Below are positions 1 through 8,469 of a stretch of DNA of 39,110 bases, piece by piece. Below the pieces are notes generated by a model that was not told where the DNA came from, did no database searches, and was given only the letters and a program-made list of their open reading frames with translations. The number at the start of each line of letters is the position of its first letter. The stretch's first letter is position 1. The translations under genes were made by a program, and so were the position numbers. The stretch is from Oleiharenicola sp. (GTDB lineage Bacteria; Verrucomicrobiota; Verrucomicrobiia; Opitutales; Opitutaceae), in contig JANYDW010000067.1 in NCBI GenBank assembly GCA_025363455.1, forward strand, positions 1 to 39,110. Direction: 5' to 3'.

Positions 1-1
1 A

Positions 2-58
2 TCCCGAATCGAGATGCGCCCGCAGGCCGGTGTGCCCGAAACCCGCGAAACGTCCTGA
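2..58 (+). CDS. C-terminal tail of an upstream gene (partial)
   Basis: The window opens inside a reading frame that ends at a TGA at 56-58; the visible tail reads SRIEMRPQAGVPETRETS. I prefer it to the frame ending at 103-105 because its third codon positions are mostly G or C, as in the neighbouring genes. Nothing here identifies the protein. Its position just upstream of the coupling protein would suit another conjugation gene, but that is a guess from context. Confidence 0.3.
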   Translation, partial: SRIEMRPQAGVPETRETS

Positions 59-109
59 AAAAACCTCGGCTCGTCCCGACACCCGGCGGTATCCGGCCAA
101 TCTAAACAG

Positions 110-1606
110 GTGGGCCGTCTGCGCCCGTCTATGATCGGGAATCTATTTCTCGCGGTTGGCAGTGCGTGGGCCGCCCTGGCTCTCTGGCCTTATGCCGGGG
201 TGGTGCGTGGCTGCGCGGGAGGTTTTGCGGTGTTGTCGCTCTGGCAGCTTTACTGTGCGACCAGCACCTCGCGGCAACCGGCAGCCCCGATCGTTCTCCG
301 GCTCGGAGGCTTCGCGTGGACGCGGGAAGATTTTTGCCGGGGCTGGCTGGTGACCGGCCAGATTGGCACCGGCAAGACCAGCGGGGCCATCAATGCCATG
401 CTCTGGCAGTTGTCCCGGAATTGTCCGACCTGGGGCGGCGTCTGCGTCGATGACAAGGGTCTGTATTGGGAGACGCTCTCCCAGATGCTCCGGCATCTCG
501 GGCGCGAGCAGGATTTGATTCTGCTGCAAGTGCGTCCGGCTGACGCGCCGGCCGGCTGGAAGCCCGCGCACACCTTCAACTTTCTCGACAACCCGCACCT
601 GCCCTATTCGGCGAAGGCCAAGATTGTCTGCGATGTCGCCGCCTCGCTCGGCCAGCGCACCGACCAGAGCTTCTTCAGAATGCAGGCTCAGGTGCAAATG
701 GAGTTCGCCTTTCAGGTGCTCGCGATCTCAAAGCTGCCCGTGACCCTGGAGAATGCCTACGGTCTGCTGACCTCGGATGTCCTGCTAAAAGACGTGATAG
801 AAATGCTGGCGAAGCAGGATACGCCCGAGGCAAAACTCCTGGCCGACCACTACGAGGGGGCTTTCCGCTCCCAGCCCGCCGAGCAGCTCGGCGGCGTGAA
901 GACGACCGTCGCCAACTATCTGAAATACTTCACCGATTCCGGCATCGCCGAGGTCTTTTGCGCACCCAAATCGAGTTTCAGTTTCGACGAGCTGGATCGT
1001 GGGAAAATCATCTGTGTGTCGATTCCTCAGCGCTACCAGATCGAGCGCCGTTACATCAATACGCTGCTCAAGCTTTCATTCTATTCACACGCTCTGCGCC
1101 GTTTTGACCGGCCGGCCTCGGTGCGGGCAACGGACAACCTCCTGATCCTGTGGGCTGACGAAGCGCAAAAGATCGTGACGGCCAGTGATGACGGCATGAG
1201 CGACTACAACGTGGTGGATGTCATCCGGGAGGCTCGCGCCACGGTGGTCGCGGCGACCCAGTCCTACCAATCGCTCATGCCCCCGATGGGCGACGAACGG
1301 AGGGCCAAGGTGTTCATTGCGAACATGGCGAACCGCATAACCTTCAATGCGGCCGATGAGGAGTCGGCCAAGATCGCCGCCGACACCCTCGGCAAGCGCA
1401 AGGCAAACCGGCGCACCTACGGATGGTCGGCAGGCAAGCGCACCACCTCCTGGACTGAAGAGGAGAAATATTGGCTGGAGCCCCATCAATTGCGAAAGCT
1501 ACGGAAATTTGAGGCGGTGGTGCAGCACTGCGGCGGCGGCTTTCGCAAAGTGATGCTTCCGCCCCTGGGTGCGGATGGGCGGCGCCCGGCCTGGTATCAA
1601 TCATGA
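110..1606 (+). CDS. virD4: VirD4/TraG-like type IV coupling protein ATPase
   Basis: This 498-residue protein is the likely coupling ATPase that brings the relaxase-DNA complex to the mating pore at the inner membrane. Two hydrophobic stretches (about residues 10-50) form the N-terminal membrane anchor. Walker A is GQIGTGKT at 83-90 and Walker B is LLILWADEAQ at 344-353. The AATQSYQSL segment at 381-389 matches the sensor region of the TraG/TraD C-terminal (TraM-recognition) domain. The start used is GTG at 110; ATG at 131 would remove only seven residues and neither has a good ribosome binding site. The stop overlaps the next start as ATGA, so the two genes are probably translationally coupled. 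The family call is safe; which substrate it serves cannot be seen, because no relaxase lies in the window. Confidence 0.85.
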   Translation: MGRLRPSMIGNLFLAVGSAWAALALWPYAGVVRGCAGGFAVLSLWQLYCATSTSRQPAAPIVLRLGGFAWTREDFCRGWLVTGQIGTGKTSGAINAMLWQLSRNCPTWGGVCVDDKGLYWETLSQMLRHLGREQDLILLQVRPADAPAGWKPAHTFNFLDNPHLPYSAKAKIVCDVAASLGQRTDQSFFRMQAQVQMEFAFQVLAISKLPVTLENAYGLLTSDVLLKDVIEMLAKQDTPEAKLLADHYEGAFRSQPAEQLGGVKTTVANYLKYFTDSGIAEVFCAPKSSFSFDELDRGKIICVSIPQRYQIERRYINTLLKLSFYSHALRRFDRPASVRATDNLLILWADEAQKIVTASDDGMSDYNVVDVIREARATVVAATQSYQSLMPPMGDERRAKVFIANMANRITFNAADEESAKIAADTLGKRKANRRTYGWSAGKRTTSWTEEEKYWLEPHQLRKLRKFEAVVQHCGGGFRKVMLPPLGADGRRPAWYQS

Positions 1607-2523
1607 ATACAGACCTGGAGAAACTCCGCGGTTTGCCGGCGCATCTGCATCGGGAGATAAAGGGACAGGAGCATGTGCTCGACCGGGTGTGCTCGGTATT
1701 AACGCGCGGCGAGCTGGGCATGGCTCATCCCCGCCGCCCCAAAGGATCGTTTCTCTTTGTCGGTCCGACCGGGGTGGGCAAAACGGAACTCACCAATGTC
1801 TTCACCAGCTACCTTGGCGACGGGGCCGCGCCCATTCGTTTCGACATGTCGGAATATCAGCTGCAGAAGTCGGTTGATAAACTCATCGGGGAGAACAAGC
1901 ACGATTCCGGGTTGCTCGGCCGGGCGCTGGGCCATGCGAAACAGGGCACACTGCTTTTCGATGAAATCGAGAAGGCGCACTCGCTCGTGCTCGATCTGTT
2001 TCTCCAGATTCTTGAGGATGCACGCATTACCCTGGCCACCGGCGAGACTCTCGATCTGCGGGCCTTCTACGTCGTCTTTACCAGCAACATCGGTTCCTCC
2101 GAGGCGATGCGAATGGAGTCTGCGCCGTTTGCCTCAATCGAGCGCACCGTGCTGGCGCGCGTAAATCAGACTCTGCGCCCGGAGCTGGTTGGACGCGTGA
2201 CCGACAAGGTGGTCTTTGCGCGCCTCAACTATGCCACACAGCGCGCGATCTGCGAGGCGATGATTGCGAGCGAACAGGCCCGGCTGCGCACCTTGGGCCA
2301 TGAAATCGAGGTCGGTTCCGATGCGGTGGAGTTCCTCGTCCGGCAGGGCTATCATCGAACACTTGGCGCACGGCCGATGCGTGCGACAGTCGAGCGCTTT
2401 TTGCAGGACGCGGTGGCTGAAAGCGTCCTCTTGCATGGGAAAGCCTGTGGATGCCTGACCGTCACTTCCGCGACAGAGGGACTCGTGCTCACTAACTCAA
2501 CGCGCCTTCCGGTTTTGAGATGA
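1603..2523 (+). CDS. Stand-alone ClpB/ClpA D2-type AAA+ ATPase
   Basis: The 306-residue protein matches only the second AAA+ module of ClpB/ClpA-type unfoldases plus its small C-terminal subdomain. It shows Walker A GPTGVGKT at 54-61, Walker B LLFDEIEKAH at 117-126, sensor 1 TSN at 160-162, a probable arginine finger in LVGRV at 195-199 and sensor 2 GARPMR at 255-260. The N domain, the first AAA+ module and the ClpB middle coiled coil are all absent. It overlaps the coupling protein by 4 bp (ATGA) and so belongs to the conjugation operon. In Trb-type clusters a VirB11/TrbB ATPase normally sits between the coupling protein and the pilin gene; here this protein does. A role as assembly or unfolding ATPase of the secretion machine is inferred. 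Confidence 0.8.
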   Translation: MNTDLEKLRGLPAHLHREIKGQEHVLDRVCSVLTRGELGMAHPRRPKGSFLFVGPTGVGKTELTNVFTSYLGDGAAPIRFDMSEYQLQKSVDKLIGENKHDSGLLGRALGHAKQGTLLFDEIEKAHSLVLDLFLQILEDARITLATGETLDLRAFYVVFTSNIGSSEAMRMESAPFASIERTVLARVNQTLRPELVGRVTDKVVFARLNYATQRAICEAMIASEQARLRTLGHEIEVGSDAVEFLVRQGYHRTLGARPMRATVERFLQDAVAESVLLHGKACGCLTVTSATEGLVLTNSTRLPVLR

Positions 2524-2714
2524 CGTCATCCTCGGCCGGGGCTGCATTGATCTCAGTCTACAATAAATTGCGAAAAACGGCCGTCGCACGAACCACCGCC
2601 GGGCCTCTCTGTCGGATTTGCTCATCACAAATCACACCTGACAATGCCATCGGGCCAGTGGCATTTCAACGCTCCCGGCGTATTCCCGGACACTTGCAGG
2701 CGGATGTCACCATC

Positions 2715-3614
2715 ATGGCCCATTCCCAGCTCCGTTCCTCGATAGATTGCGCGGCTCATCGCCGGATCGAATTGCCGCCCGCCTCAGTGCCCTATCGGAA
2801 CGGGTTAATTCGCGGAAAGGAGATCAGCGTTTATTACGACCAACAGCGGCCGGTCTTCTGGCAGGAACATGCCCATGCCCAGGCACAGGTCATGGTGCTT
2901 TTTGAACCGGCGTCCTTTTTGTTGCAGTGGGCGTCCAAGAATGGTGCCTGCGAGCAGGAGTTGACGGGACGGCTGATCTGTGGGCTGGCCCAGGAGGTGC
3001 CGCACAGCGGCCAGTGGAAGCACGAGGCCGGATTGCTCAGGGTCTATCTCGAACCCTCCTTCTTGCGTCGATTCACTCAAAAGAGGATCGCCGCAACGTT
3101 GACCGGCCGGCCCCTGCCTGGTGCCAATCGCGAGCCTGTAATATGGCAGCTGGCCTCGACGCTATGCTTTCTTTGCGCGGAATCATCTCCCGACCCCCAC
3201 ATGGTGGAGGCAATCAGTGGAGCGTTCGTCGAGCGCCTCTTTCAATGTCGTGAGTCTGATGGGATCGCAGGGCGCGGACAGGTGCTTTCACCCGAGCGAA
3301 TGAAACAGGTGGACAGCTACATCGAGGCCAGCATGGAGAAGACCTTTCAAGTGGCCGATCTCGCCCGGCTTGTGGCATTGAGTCCGCCGCATTTCGCGGA
3401 GGTGTTCCATCGCAGTTGCGGGCGTGCGCCGATGCACTACGTCCGCGAATACCGCCTGTTGAAGGCCCATCAGATGGCGATGTCAGGCAGGTATCGCGCG
3501 GGCGAGATTGCGACAGCGTGCGGCTTCTATGATGTGAGCCATCTGAACCGGGAGTTTAAGAAATTCTTCAAGTATCCCACCGCCTGCCTGTTGAAGCGAA
3601 CACCTCCCGCGTAG
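2715..3614 (+). CDS. AraC-family transcriptional regulator
   Basis: The C-terminal 100 residues form a typical AraC/XylS DNA-binding domain with two helix-turn-helix motifs: the first around FQVADLARLVALSPPHFAEVF and the second around AGEIATACGFYDVSHLNREF, followed by the usual FKKFFKYPTACLLKR end. The N-terminal 190 residues look like a ligand or dimerisation domain that I cannot assign. The frame is open back to ATG 2520, which overlaps the previous stop, but the extra 65 residues are unlike protein and the DNA there is less GC-biased at third positions. ATG 2715 gives 299 residues, the usual AraC length. The gene lies inside the conjugation operon, just before the pilin gene, so it may control the transfer genes; that is inference. 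Confidence 0.8.
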   Translation: MAHSQLRSSIDCAAHRRIELPPASVPYRNGLIRGKEISVYYDQQRPVFWQEHAHAQAQVMVLFEPASFLLQWASKNGACEQELTGRLICGLAQEVPHSGQWKHEAGLLRVYLEPSFLRRFTQKRIAATLTGRPLPGANREPVIWQLASTLCFLCAESSPDPHMVEAISGAFVERLFQCRESDGIAGRGQVLSPERMKQVDSYIEASMEKTFQVADLARLVALSPPHFAEVFHRSCGRAPMHYVREYRLLKAHQMAMSGRYRAGEIATACGFYDVSHLNREFKKFFKYPTACLLKRTPPA

Positions 3615-3666
3615 CGTCCCGAAAAATCATAGGTTTGTCCGACTCCGGGGCCGAATGGTCCGGTCA

Positions 3667-3700
3667 ATGCCAGTTAATCGGAGCAAATTGTCTGTGGCAT
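3667..3700. promoter_or_regulatory. Inverted repeat ATGCCA/TGGCAT upstream of the pilin gene
   Basis: ATGCCA at 3667-3672 and TGGCAT at 3695-3700 form an inverted repeat with 22 bases between the arms. It lies in the 129-bp gap between the AraC gene and the VirB2-like gene. It could be a regulator site, possibly for the AraC protein, but six-base arms are short and chance is not excluded. Confidence 0.2.
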
Positions 3701-3743
3701 ATCGCCCCTGATGACTCCGGGACTCAATTCGGAGACCACTGGC

Positions 3744-4034
3744 ATGAACGAATATGCATTCTTGAAGGGTATGGTCGGGACGGCGCCGGTTCTGGCGCAA
3801 ATCCCCTCGTCGCTGAAAACGTCATTCCAATACGGCCTCGGCATCATGTTCCTCATCGGGTTCCTCTGGGGTGTCATCAAGATCTGGAACGGGGCCGACA
3901 AGATGTCGAAGGGGGATGCCGACGGCAAAATGGGGATCATCTCCGGAATCATCATCGCCGGGGCCGCCGCGATCATGGGCGCACTGTTCTCCATCTTCGG
4001 CATCGCGGACGGTGCGCTGCAACCGCTTTTCTGA
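3744..4034 (+). CDS. VirB2/TrbC-like pilin (major pilus subunit candidate)
   Basis: This 96-residue protein has two hydrophobic segments (about 29-47 and 63-86) separated by a short polar, lysine-rich loop, the layout of VirB2/TrbC pilins. The frame is open from ATG 3711, but ATG 3744 is preferred because GGAG at 3731-3734 lies nine bases before it. It is the first gene of the mating-pore block and is followed by VirB3- and VirB4-like genes, the canonical order. Pilin sequences diverge strongly, so the call rests on size, membrane topology and position. No clear signal peptidase site is visible near the N-terminus. Confidence 0.65.
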   Translation: MNEYAFLKGMVGTAPVLAQIPSSLKTSFQYGLGIMFLIGFLWGVIKIWNGADKMSKGDADGKMGIISGIIIAGAAAIMGALFSIFGIADGALQPLF

Positions 4035-4060
4035 CCCTGTCCCTCAAGCTGCTCTCCATC

Positions 4061-4399
4061 ATGAGTGAATTGCGTATTACGGATACGAACAGCGCGAACG
4101 ACAGCAAGGGCCGGGCGTTTGGACTGGAGGGGAACGATTTCATTTACGTTCTCGTGGCCTTGGTCGTCGCGCTCGGAGTTTATCTCGTGCTGAACGTCCT
4201 GCTGCACGCCAGCATGGTCATCGCGCTCATCATGGCGCTGCCGGTGCTGCTGGGGCCTGCAGCGTGGGTGCTGCTGCTCCGGCACAACAAGCCGGAGGGC
4301 TATGCAGGGGACTGGATCGACCAATGCGTGAACGGCGAAGGCTGGGCCTTTGCGCCGCGCGCCCAGCCGATGGCGCCGGGAAAGGACCGCCATGCGTGA
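4061..4399 (+). CDS. VirB3/TrbD-like inner-membrane protein
   Basis: The 112-residue protein has a polar N-terminus, two adjacent membrane segments (about 27-49 and 51-73) and a soluble C-terminal tail of about 38 residues, as in VirB3/TrbD. These proteins partner the VirB4 ATPase at the base of the secretion channel. The frame is open from 3635 but homology-like sequence begins at ATG 4061 (MSELRITDTN). The 3' end overlaps the VirB4-like start at 4392 by 8 bp, which suits the known VirB3-VirB4 pairing. The call rests on topology and order rather than on a signature motif. Confidence 0.65.
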   Translation: MSELRITDTNSANDSKGRAFGLEGNDFIYVLVALVVALGVYLVLNVLLHASMVIALIMALPVLLGPAAWVLLLRHNKPEGYAGDWIDQCVNGEGWAFAPRAQPMAPGKDRHA

Positions 4400-7013
4400 C
4401 GGTGCGCCCAACGGTTTCTTTGCCGAGGGCCTGATGGTCTTCGGTCCGCTGGAAAAGGGCGGCATGGCCAGCAAGGGCTATGTCCTGCAGCCGCCTGATC
4501 TACGCGGAGGAAGCATCGCCCATTTGAACGCGTATCAGGACAAGATTCGCAGCCTGCTCGCCAATCTGGGCGAAGGCATGCGGGCGCAGTTCCAATGGAC
4601 GTGCAATTGCGACTACCGGCAGGAACTCACACGCTATTATCGGGAGACGGAAAAGGTGACGCATCCGCACCTCAAACGCGTCCGGCAGGAGCGATTCCAG
4701 CGGTATTGGGACCGGATGCACCGGCGCGACCTGCGGCGGGAGCAACTGGTGCTGTTTATCTCGGCGGAAATCGCCGCCCAATCCGGGAGGGCGCTGACGA
4801 CCGACGGCCTCAGTGCCTATTACGACAAGGTTCTGGCGCAGTTGCGCGGTCAGTTTGATGAGCTGACCGGCACACTGCGGACGATTTTCGGCAGCGATAC
4901 GACCGTGACCCCGATGGACGACCTGGCGCATTTCTCCTATTGCTCAAAATTCCTGAATCCTTCGCTGGCGGATCGGTTCGACCTGGATGCAAACGGCCAG
5001 TTTAACCCGGCGCTATCCATTCAGGAAAACTGCTGGAACGGGGACGGCGTGGGCCTGGAGCGCATCGGGTTCTACCTCGACGGCCGCTACCACACCATTT
5101 TCACGCTCAAACGGTGGCCCAGCCGAACCTATCCGGGCATCATCCACCGGTTGACCGGGCTGCCGTTCCTGGATTACCAGCTTACCGTCAACCTGGAGCC
5201 GCTGCCGGCGAAACGGGAGGTGGACAAAGAGGAAAAGTCCATTGAACGGTTGCGCGGCGAGTATGAGGACTCGGAACGGCACTCTCTGCTCGTCGCCATT
5301 GGCAGGAAGGAGCGCAAAATCGAATCACTCTCGACCGGATTCATCCGGCCCTTTGCGACCACCTACATTCTGCGGGTGTGGGATGAGAACGAGGCCGCGC
5401 TGAATGCCAAATGTGCGGCGATCAAGAACGCGATCAACAATCTCGGCGGGGCGCAGTATTATGAATGTGCGCTGCCTTCGACCGCCAAGAAGCTTTTCTT
5501 CGCATCGTGGCCGGGCTGGACCGGTTCCGCCTACAGACACCGCACGCTCTACGCGGAGGATGCCTATCTCGCCGACCTGCTGCCGTTCTCCGCCACGTTC
5601 ACCGGGCATCTAGCCGAGGCCGAGGCGATCTATGACGGTTCGCAAAACAACCTGGTCGGCCTGCGGACGTTTCTAGGCACGCCCCCCACGCCCCAGCATA
5701 CCGTCCTGATCGGTGCGACCGGTGCGGGAAAGTCGATGCACATGCGCGACTTTCTGGAACAGACGGCGCCGTATTTCTCCTACACGGTCCTGATCGAAGA
5801 GGGGCTATCGTATGAGGGCTACACCAAGGCGCTGGGCGAACGTCCCATCATTCTGCACCCGGACGGTGACCTTACCATCAACTATTTCGATACGGGCGGA
5901 ATGCCGCTCAATCAGCTTCAGCTCGCCACGGCGGTCGCGCTGGTCGCCCGGATGATCGGCGAAGCTCCGGATGCTGAGGCGCAGCAGATTCGGCAGGCCA
6001 TCCTTGGCCAGTATATCCAGCAGCTCTATCAGGACGCATTCGAGGAGTGGTCAAAGCGGAACCGTGAGAGGATTCCGCAGATTCAGCGGATGGCTTGTGC
6101 GACGCACCGCTGGAAGTTGCGGATGGGGCTCGGGGCCACGGAACTCGAGGCCTTCGCGGAGTTGCGCGACCGGCTGGCCGCAAATGATGACGAGGCCCGG
6201 CACTATGTGGCGGCCTTGGCCGAATCAGAAATCACAGCGTTCCTGAAAAACCCGCAAACGGAGCGGCTTGTCATGGCGGTGGCTCATGCCCATTACACGC
6301 GTGAGGATTTCCCGACCCATGCGAGCCTGGTGGAATTGATGCAATTCGCCCGGTTCGCGGAACACAAGAAGGAGCAAATCGACCACCTGGCTACGCTGCT
6401 CTCGGCGTGGTGCGCCCACGGCCAGTATGGCCGGCTCTTTGACGGCGCGACCAACGTCTCATTGACCGGCAAGATCGCGCACTTTGAGCTGGGCTACATC
6501 CCGGAACAGGCGGCGGAACTCAAGACGGCTGCGGGCCTGCTGATAACTGGCTTCACGCGCCAGCATATCATTTCGCTGCCGCGCGCCGAATGGAAGCGGA
6601 TCGTTTACGAGGAGCTGGCACGGTTTCTCGACGTGCCGGGTGGAGAGAAAATCGTGGCCGAGTCCTACGCCCAGCTTCGCAAATTCAACTGCTGGACGGC
6701 CTCCATCGTGCAGCAATACAGCAAGTTCAAGGGCTCGCGCATTCGGCCGGTCGTCATCGGTAACTCGAAACAGTTCTTTCTCATGCGTCAGTTCGACCGC
6801 AGCGACGTCGAGGACATCGCGCGTGACATCAGTCTTCCGGAGTCCGTCTGCGCCTCGATTCAGAATTACCCGATGCCTGAGCAACTGCCGGAAGGCAGGA
6901 AGTTTTCCAGCCTGTGTTTCTTTTCCCCCGTCACTGATCCGCCGCTCTGCGGCACGGTGCGGAATGTCCAGCCCAGCAAGAAGGAGATTTCTCATGAAAA
7001 AGCGGCCGTATGA
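4392..7013 (+). CDS. virB4: VirB4/TrbE-family type IV secretion ATPase
   Basis: The 873-residue protein is the large ATPase that powers pilus assembly and substrate transfer in type IV secretion. Walker A GATGAGKS is at about residues 441-448. The Walker B region, RIVYEELARFL, starts at about residue 736 with two consecutive glutamates. The N-terminal 400 residues correspond to the VirB4 N-terminal (CagE/TrbE) domain. ATG 4392 is chosen over the open frame from 4350 because a purine-rich GGGAAAGG lies just upstream and the longer version adds only basic residues. The length fits the family (about 800-900). It overlaps the VirB3-like gene at its 5' end and the lipoprotein gene by 20 bp at its 3' end. 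Confidence 0.9.
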   Translation: MRDGAPNGFFAEGLMVFGPLEKGGMASKGYVLQPPDLRGGSIAHLNAYQDKIRSLLANLGEGMRAQFQWTCNCDYRQELTRYYRETEKVTHPHLKRVRQERFQRYWDRMHRRDLRREQLVLFISAEIAAQSGRALTTDGLSAYYDKVLAQLRGQFDELTGTLRTIFGSDTTVTPMDDLAHFSYCSKFLNPSLADRFDLDANGQFNPALSIQENCWNGDGVGLERIGFYLDGRYHTIFTLKRWPSRTYPGIIHRLTGLPFLDYQLTVNLEPLPAKREVDKEEKSIERLRGEYEDSERHSLLVAIGRKERKIESLSTGFIRPFATTYILRVWDENEAALNAKCAAIKNAINNLGGAQYYECALPSTAKKLFFASWPGWTGSAYRHRTLYAEDAYLADLLPFSATFTGHLAEAEAIYDGSQNNLVGLRTFLGTPPTPQHTVLIGATGAGKSMHMRDFLEQTAPYFSYTVLIEEGLSYEGYTKALGERPIILHPDGDLTINYFDTGGMPLNQLQLATAVALVARMIGEAPDAEAQQIRQAILGQYIQQLYQDAFEEWSKRNRERIPQIQRMACATHRWKLRMGLGATELEAFAELRDRLAANDDEARHYVAALAESEITAFLKNPQTERLVMAVAHAHYTREDFPTHASLVELMQFARFAEHKKEQIDHLATLLSAWCAHGQYGRLFDGATNVSLTGKIAHFELGYIPEQAAELKTAAGLLITGFTRQHIISLPRAEWKRIVYEELARFLDVPGGEKIVAESYAQLRKFNCWTASIVQQYSKFKGSRIRPVVIGNSKQFFLMRQFDRSDVEDIARDISLPESVCASIQNYPMPEQLPEGRKFSSLCFFSPVTDPPLCGTVRNVQPSKKEISHEKAAV

Positions 7014-7425
7014 ACGCATCGCTTGGCTGTGTGGCGGACTCATTTGTATGGCCGGCATGACCGGATGCAGCACGGCCGGTGGTGTTGCGTCCGATCTCGG
7101 GCTCTCCGGCGCCGGCGGGGTGGTCGGTTATCAGGTGTCGGATGGCAAGGTCGGCGGGGCGGCGGCGGGTGCCGCCGTGGGGTATCTCGCCTCAAAGGCA
7201 GCCCGGTCGGAAGTGGGACGGTTGCAGACCGAGGCGGAAAAGCGCGGTTACGACCGCGCCCTCAATCAGGCCGTGAAACAGCAATACTGGATCATTCAGA
7301 ACCAGCAGAGTTCACGGGAAACACAGGATGAATCCCCGGCCAGACTTGTGCCGGTGGTTGTCCCGGAAACCAAAATCAACGGCGTCGCGCAAAACGCGCA
7401 CGTCGAATACCTGCGGGTGCAATGA
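6994..7425 (+). CDS. Glycine-zipper lipoprotein of the conjugation operon
   Basis: The 143-residue protein has a lysine/arginine start, a hydrophobic stretch and a lipobox ending MTGC at about residue 25, so it should be a lipoprotein. Residues about 38-70 form a glycine-zipper segment (GAGGVVGY, then GGAAAGAAVGYLA), typical of outer-membrane-associated small proteins. The rest is helical and charged. It starts inside the VirB4 gene after AAGGAG and ends overlapping the VirB5-like gene. A role in anchoring or sealing the pore (VirB7-like) is plausible from position, but I see no family signature. Confidence 0.65.
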   Translation: MKKRPYERIAWLCGGLICMAGMTGCSTAGGVASDLGLSGAGGVVGYQVSDGKVGGAAAGAAVGYLASKAARSEVGRLQTEAEKRGYDRALNQAVKQQYWIIQNQQSSRETQDESPARLVPVVVPETKINGVAQNAHVEYLRVQ

Positions 7426-8213
7426 TGAAAACCAAGCTAGGCCTCCTCTTCCTGTCCGTTGTGGCGTGCCTTCGCGCACAAATTCCCGTTACGGATGTCG
7501 CAAACCTGGTGAACAATCAGGTCTCGCAGACGGCAACCATCGCAAAATGGGTCGAGAGCATCACCCATCTGCGGACCCAGATTGATCAACTCAACCGCCA
7601 GATCGGCATTCAGGATGACATTCGGAAGTGGACCGGCAATCCGGCGGAGGCCGGTGGCAGTTTGATCCTGGATGCCCTTGGGGCCAAGGACCTCGTCCGC
7701 GATTACGGAAAGTCCAGGGATGCCGTGCTCGGCTTGGTAAGCAGTCTCGATTCGCTGAAGCATACGGCGAGCGGGAGTTACCGGGCGATTGGCGACGCCG
7801 ATCTCGACGGCAACGAACTGAAGCGCGATGCGCTGCAATACCGGCGCTATGCCGTCCTCGATGCAACGCAGACCAATGCCGAACAGGTGACGGCAGAGAC
7901 CAAGACCCGTGAAACCGAGCTGCAGGAGGAAATCGCGCTCACGCTCGATGAACTCAAGGCGGCACCGACCGATGCGGAGACCCAGAAGCTGGCGGCCAAG
8001 CTGACCGCGCTCAATGGGCAGCTCGCCCAAGTGGAGGCCGCCCGGCGGCGCGAAGTGGATGCCGTGGCCATGCAAAAAATCGCGAATGATGCGCGACTCG
8101 AAGAGGAGCGGCTCGCAGCGGCGGAACTCGCCAGCAAGGACGACTTCTTAGCAAACCAGCGCGTCAGCACTTACATGAAAACCCTCAAACTACGGAAAAA
8201 TGAAGCCAAATAG
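7422..8213 (+). CDS. VirB5/TrbJ-like periplasmic protein
   Basis: The 263-residue protein begins with a signal peptide (MMKTKLGLLFLSVVACLRAQ). It is then largely alpha-helical with heptad-like stretches, including KWVESITHLRTQIDQLNRQI near the N-terminus and a long charged coiled coil over the last 120 residues. This is the architecture of TrbJ/VirB5 minor pilus components, and it lies directly between the VirB4 and VirB6 positions as TrbJ does in Trb clusters. The start overlaps the preceding stop (ATGATG). The sequence is too divergent to assign with certainty by eye. Confidence 0.65.
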   Translation: MMKTKLGLLFLSVVACLRAQIPVTDVANLVNNQVSQTATIAKWVESITHLRTQIDQLNRQIGIQDDIRKWTGNPAEAGGSLILDALGAKDLVRDYGKSRDAVLGLVSSLDSLKHTASGSYRAIGDADLDGNELKRDALQYRRYAVLDATQTNAEQVTAETKTRETELQEEIALTLDELKAAPTDAETQKLAAKLTALNGQLAQVEAARRREVDAVAMQKIANDARLEEERLAAAELASKDDFLANQRVSTYMKTLKLRKNEAK

Positions 8214-8466
8214 ACTCACCGCAATAGTCGTTAGTCTCGTCCTGGCCTTTGCGGCCTCGGGGTGCGGTCCATCCAAGGAAGAGCGCGAGGCAAAGGAGCG
8301 TGCGCGCCTTGAACTGGAGGAAAAGGCACGGCACGAAGCGGAGGCCGGAAACAAGGCGATCACCGACATGAACAAGAAGCTCGGCCGGAAACCACCCTCG
8401 CTTGATCTCGGAGTGCCGGCTGACAGCAAGCCTGCGGTTGCGCCTGAGAAACCGAAACAGCCGTAG
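8200..8466 (+). CDS. Small lipoprotein in the mating-pore operon
   Basis: This 88-residue protein has a short basic start, a hydrophobic core and a lipobox ending AASGC at about residue 22. A charged helix rich in Glu, Arg and Lys and a proline-rich tail follow. It overlaps the VirB5-like gene by 14 bp and ends 3 bp before the VirB6-like gene. In Trb systems the equivalent slot holds TrbK, an entry-exclusion lipoprotein; the size and position fit that idea, but no sequence signature confirms it. Confidence 0.6.
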   Translation: MKPNRLTAIVVSLVLAFAASGCGPSKEEREAKERARLELEEKARHEAEAGNKAITDMNKKLGRKPPSLDLGVPADSKPAVAPEKPKQP

Positions 8467-8469
8467 GTC

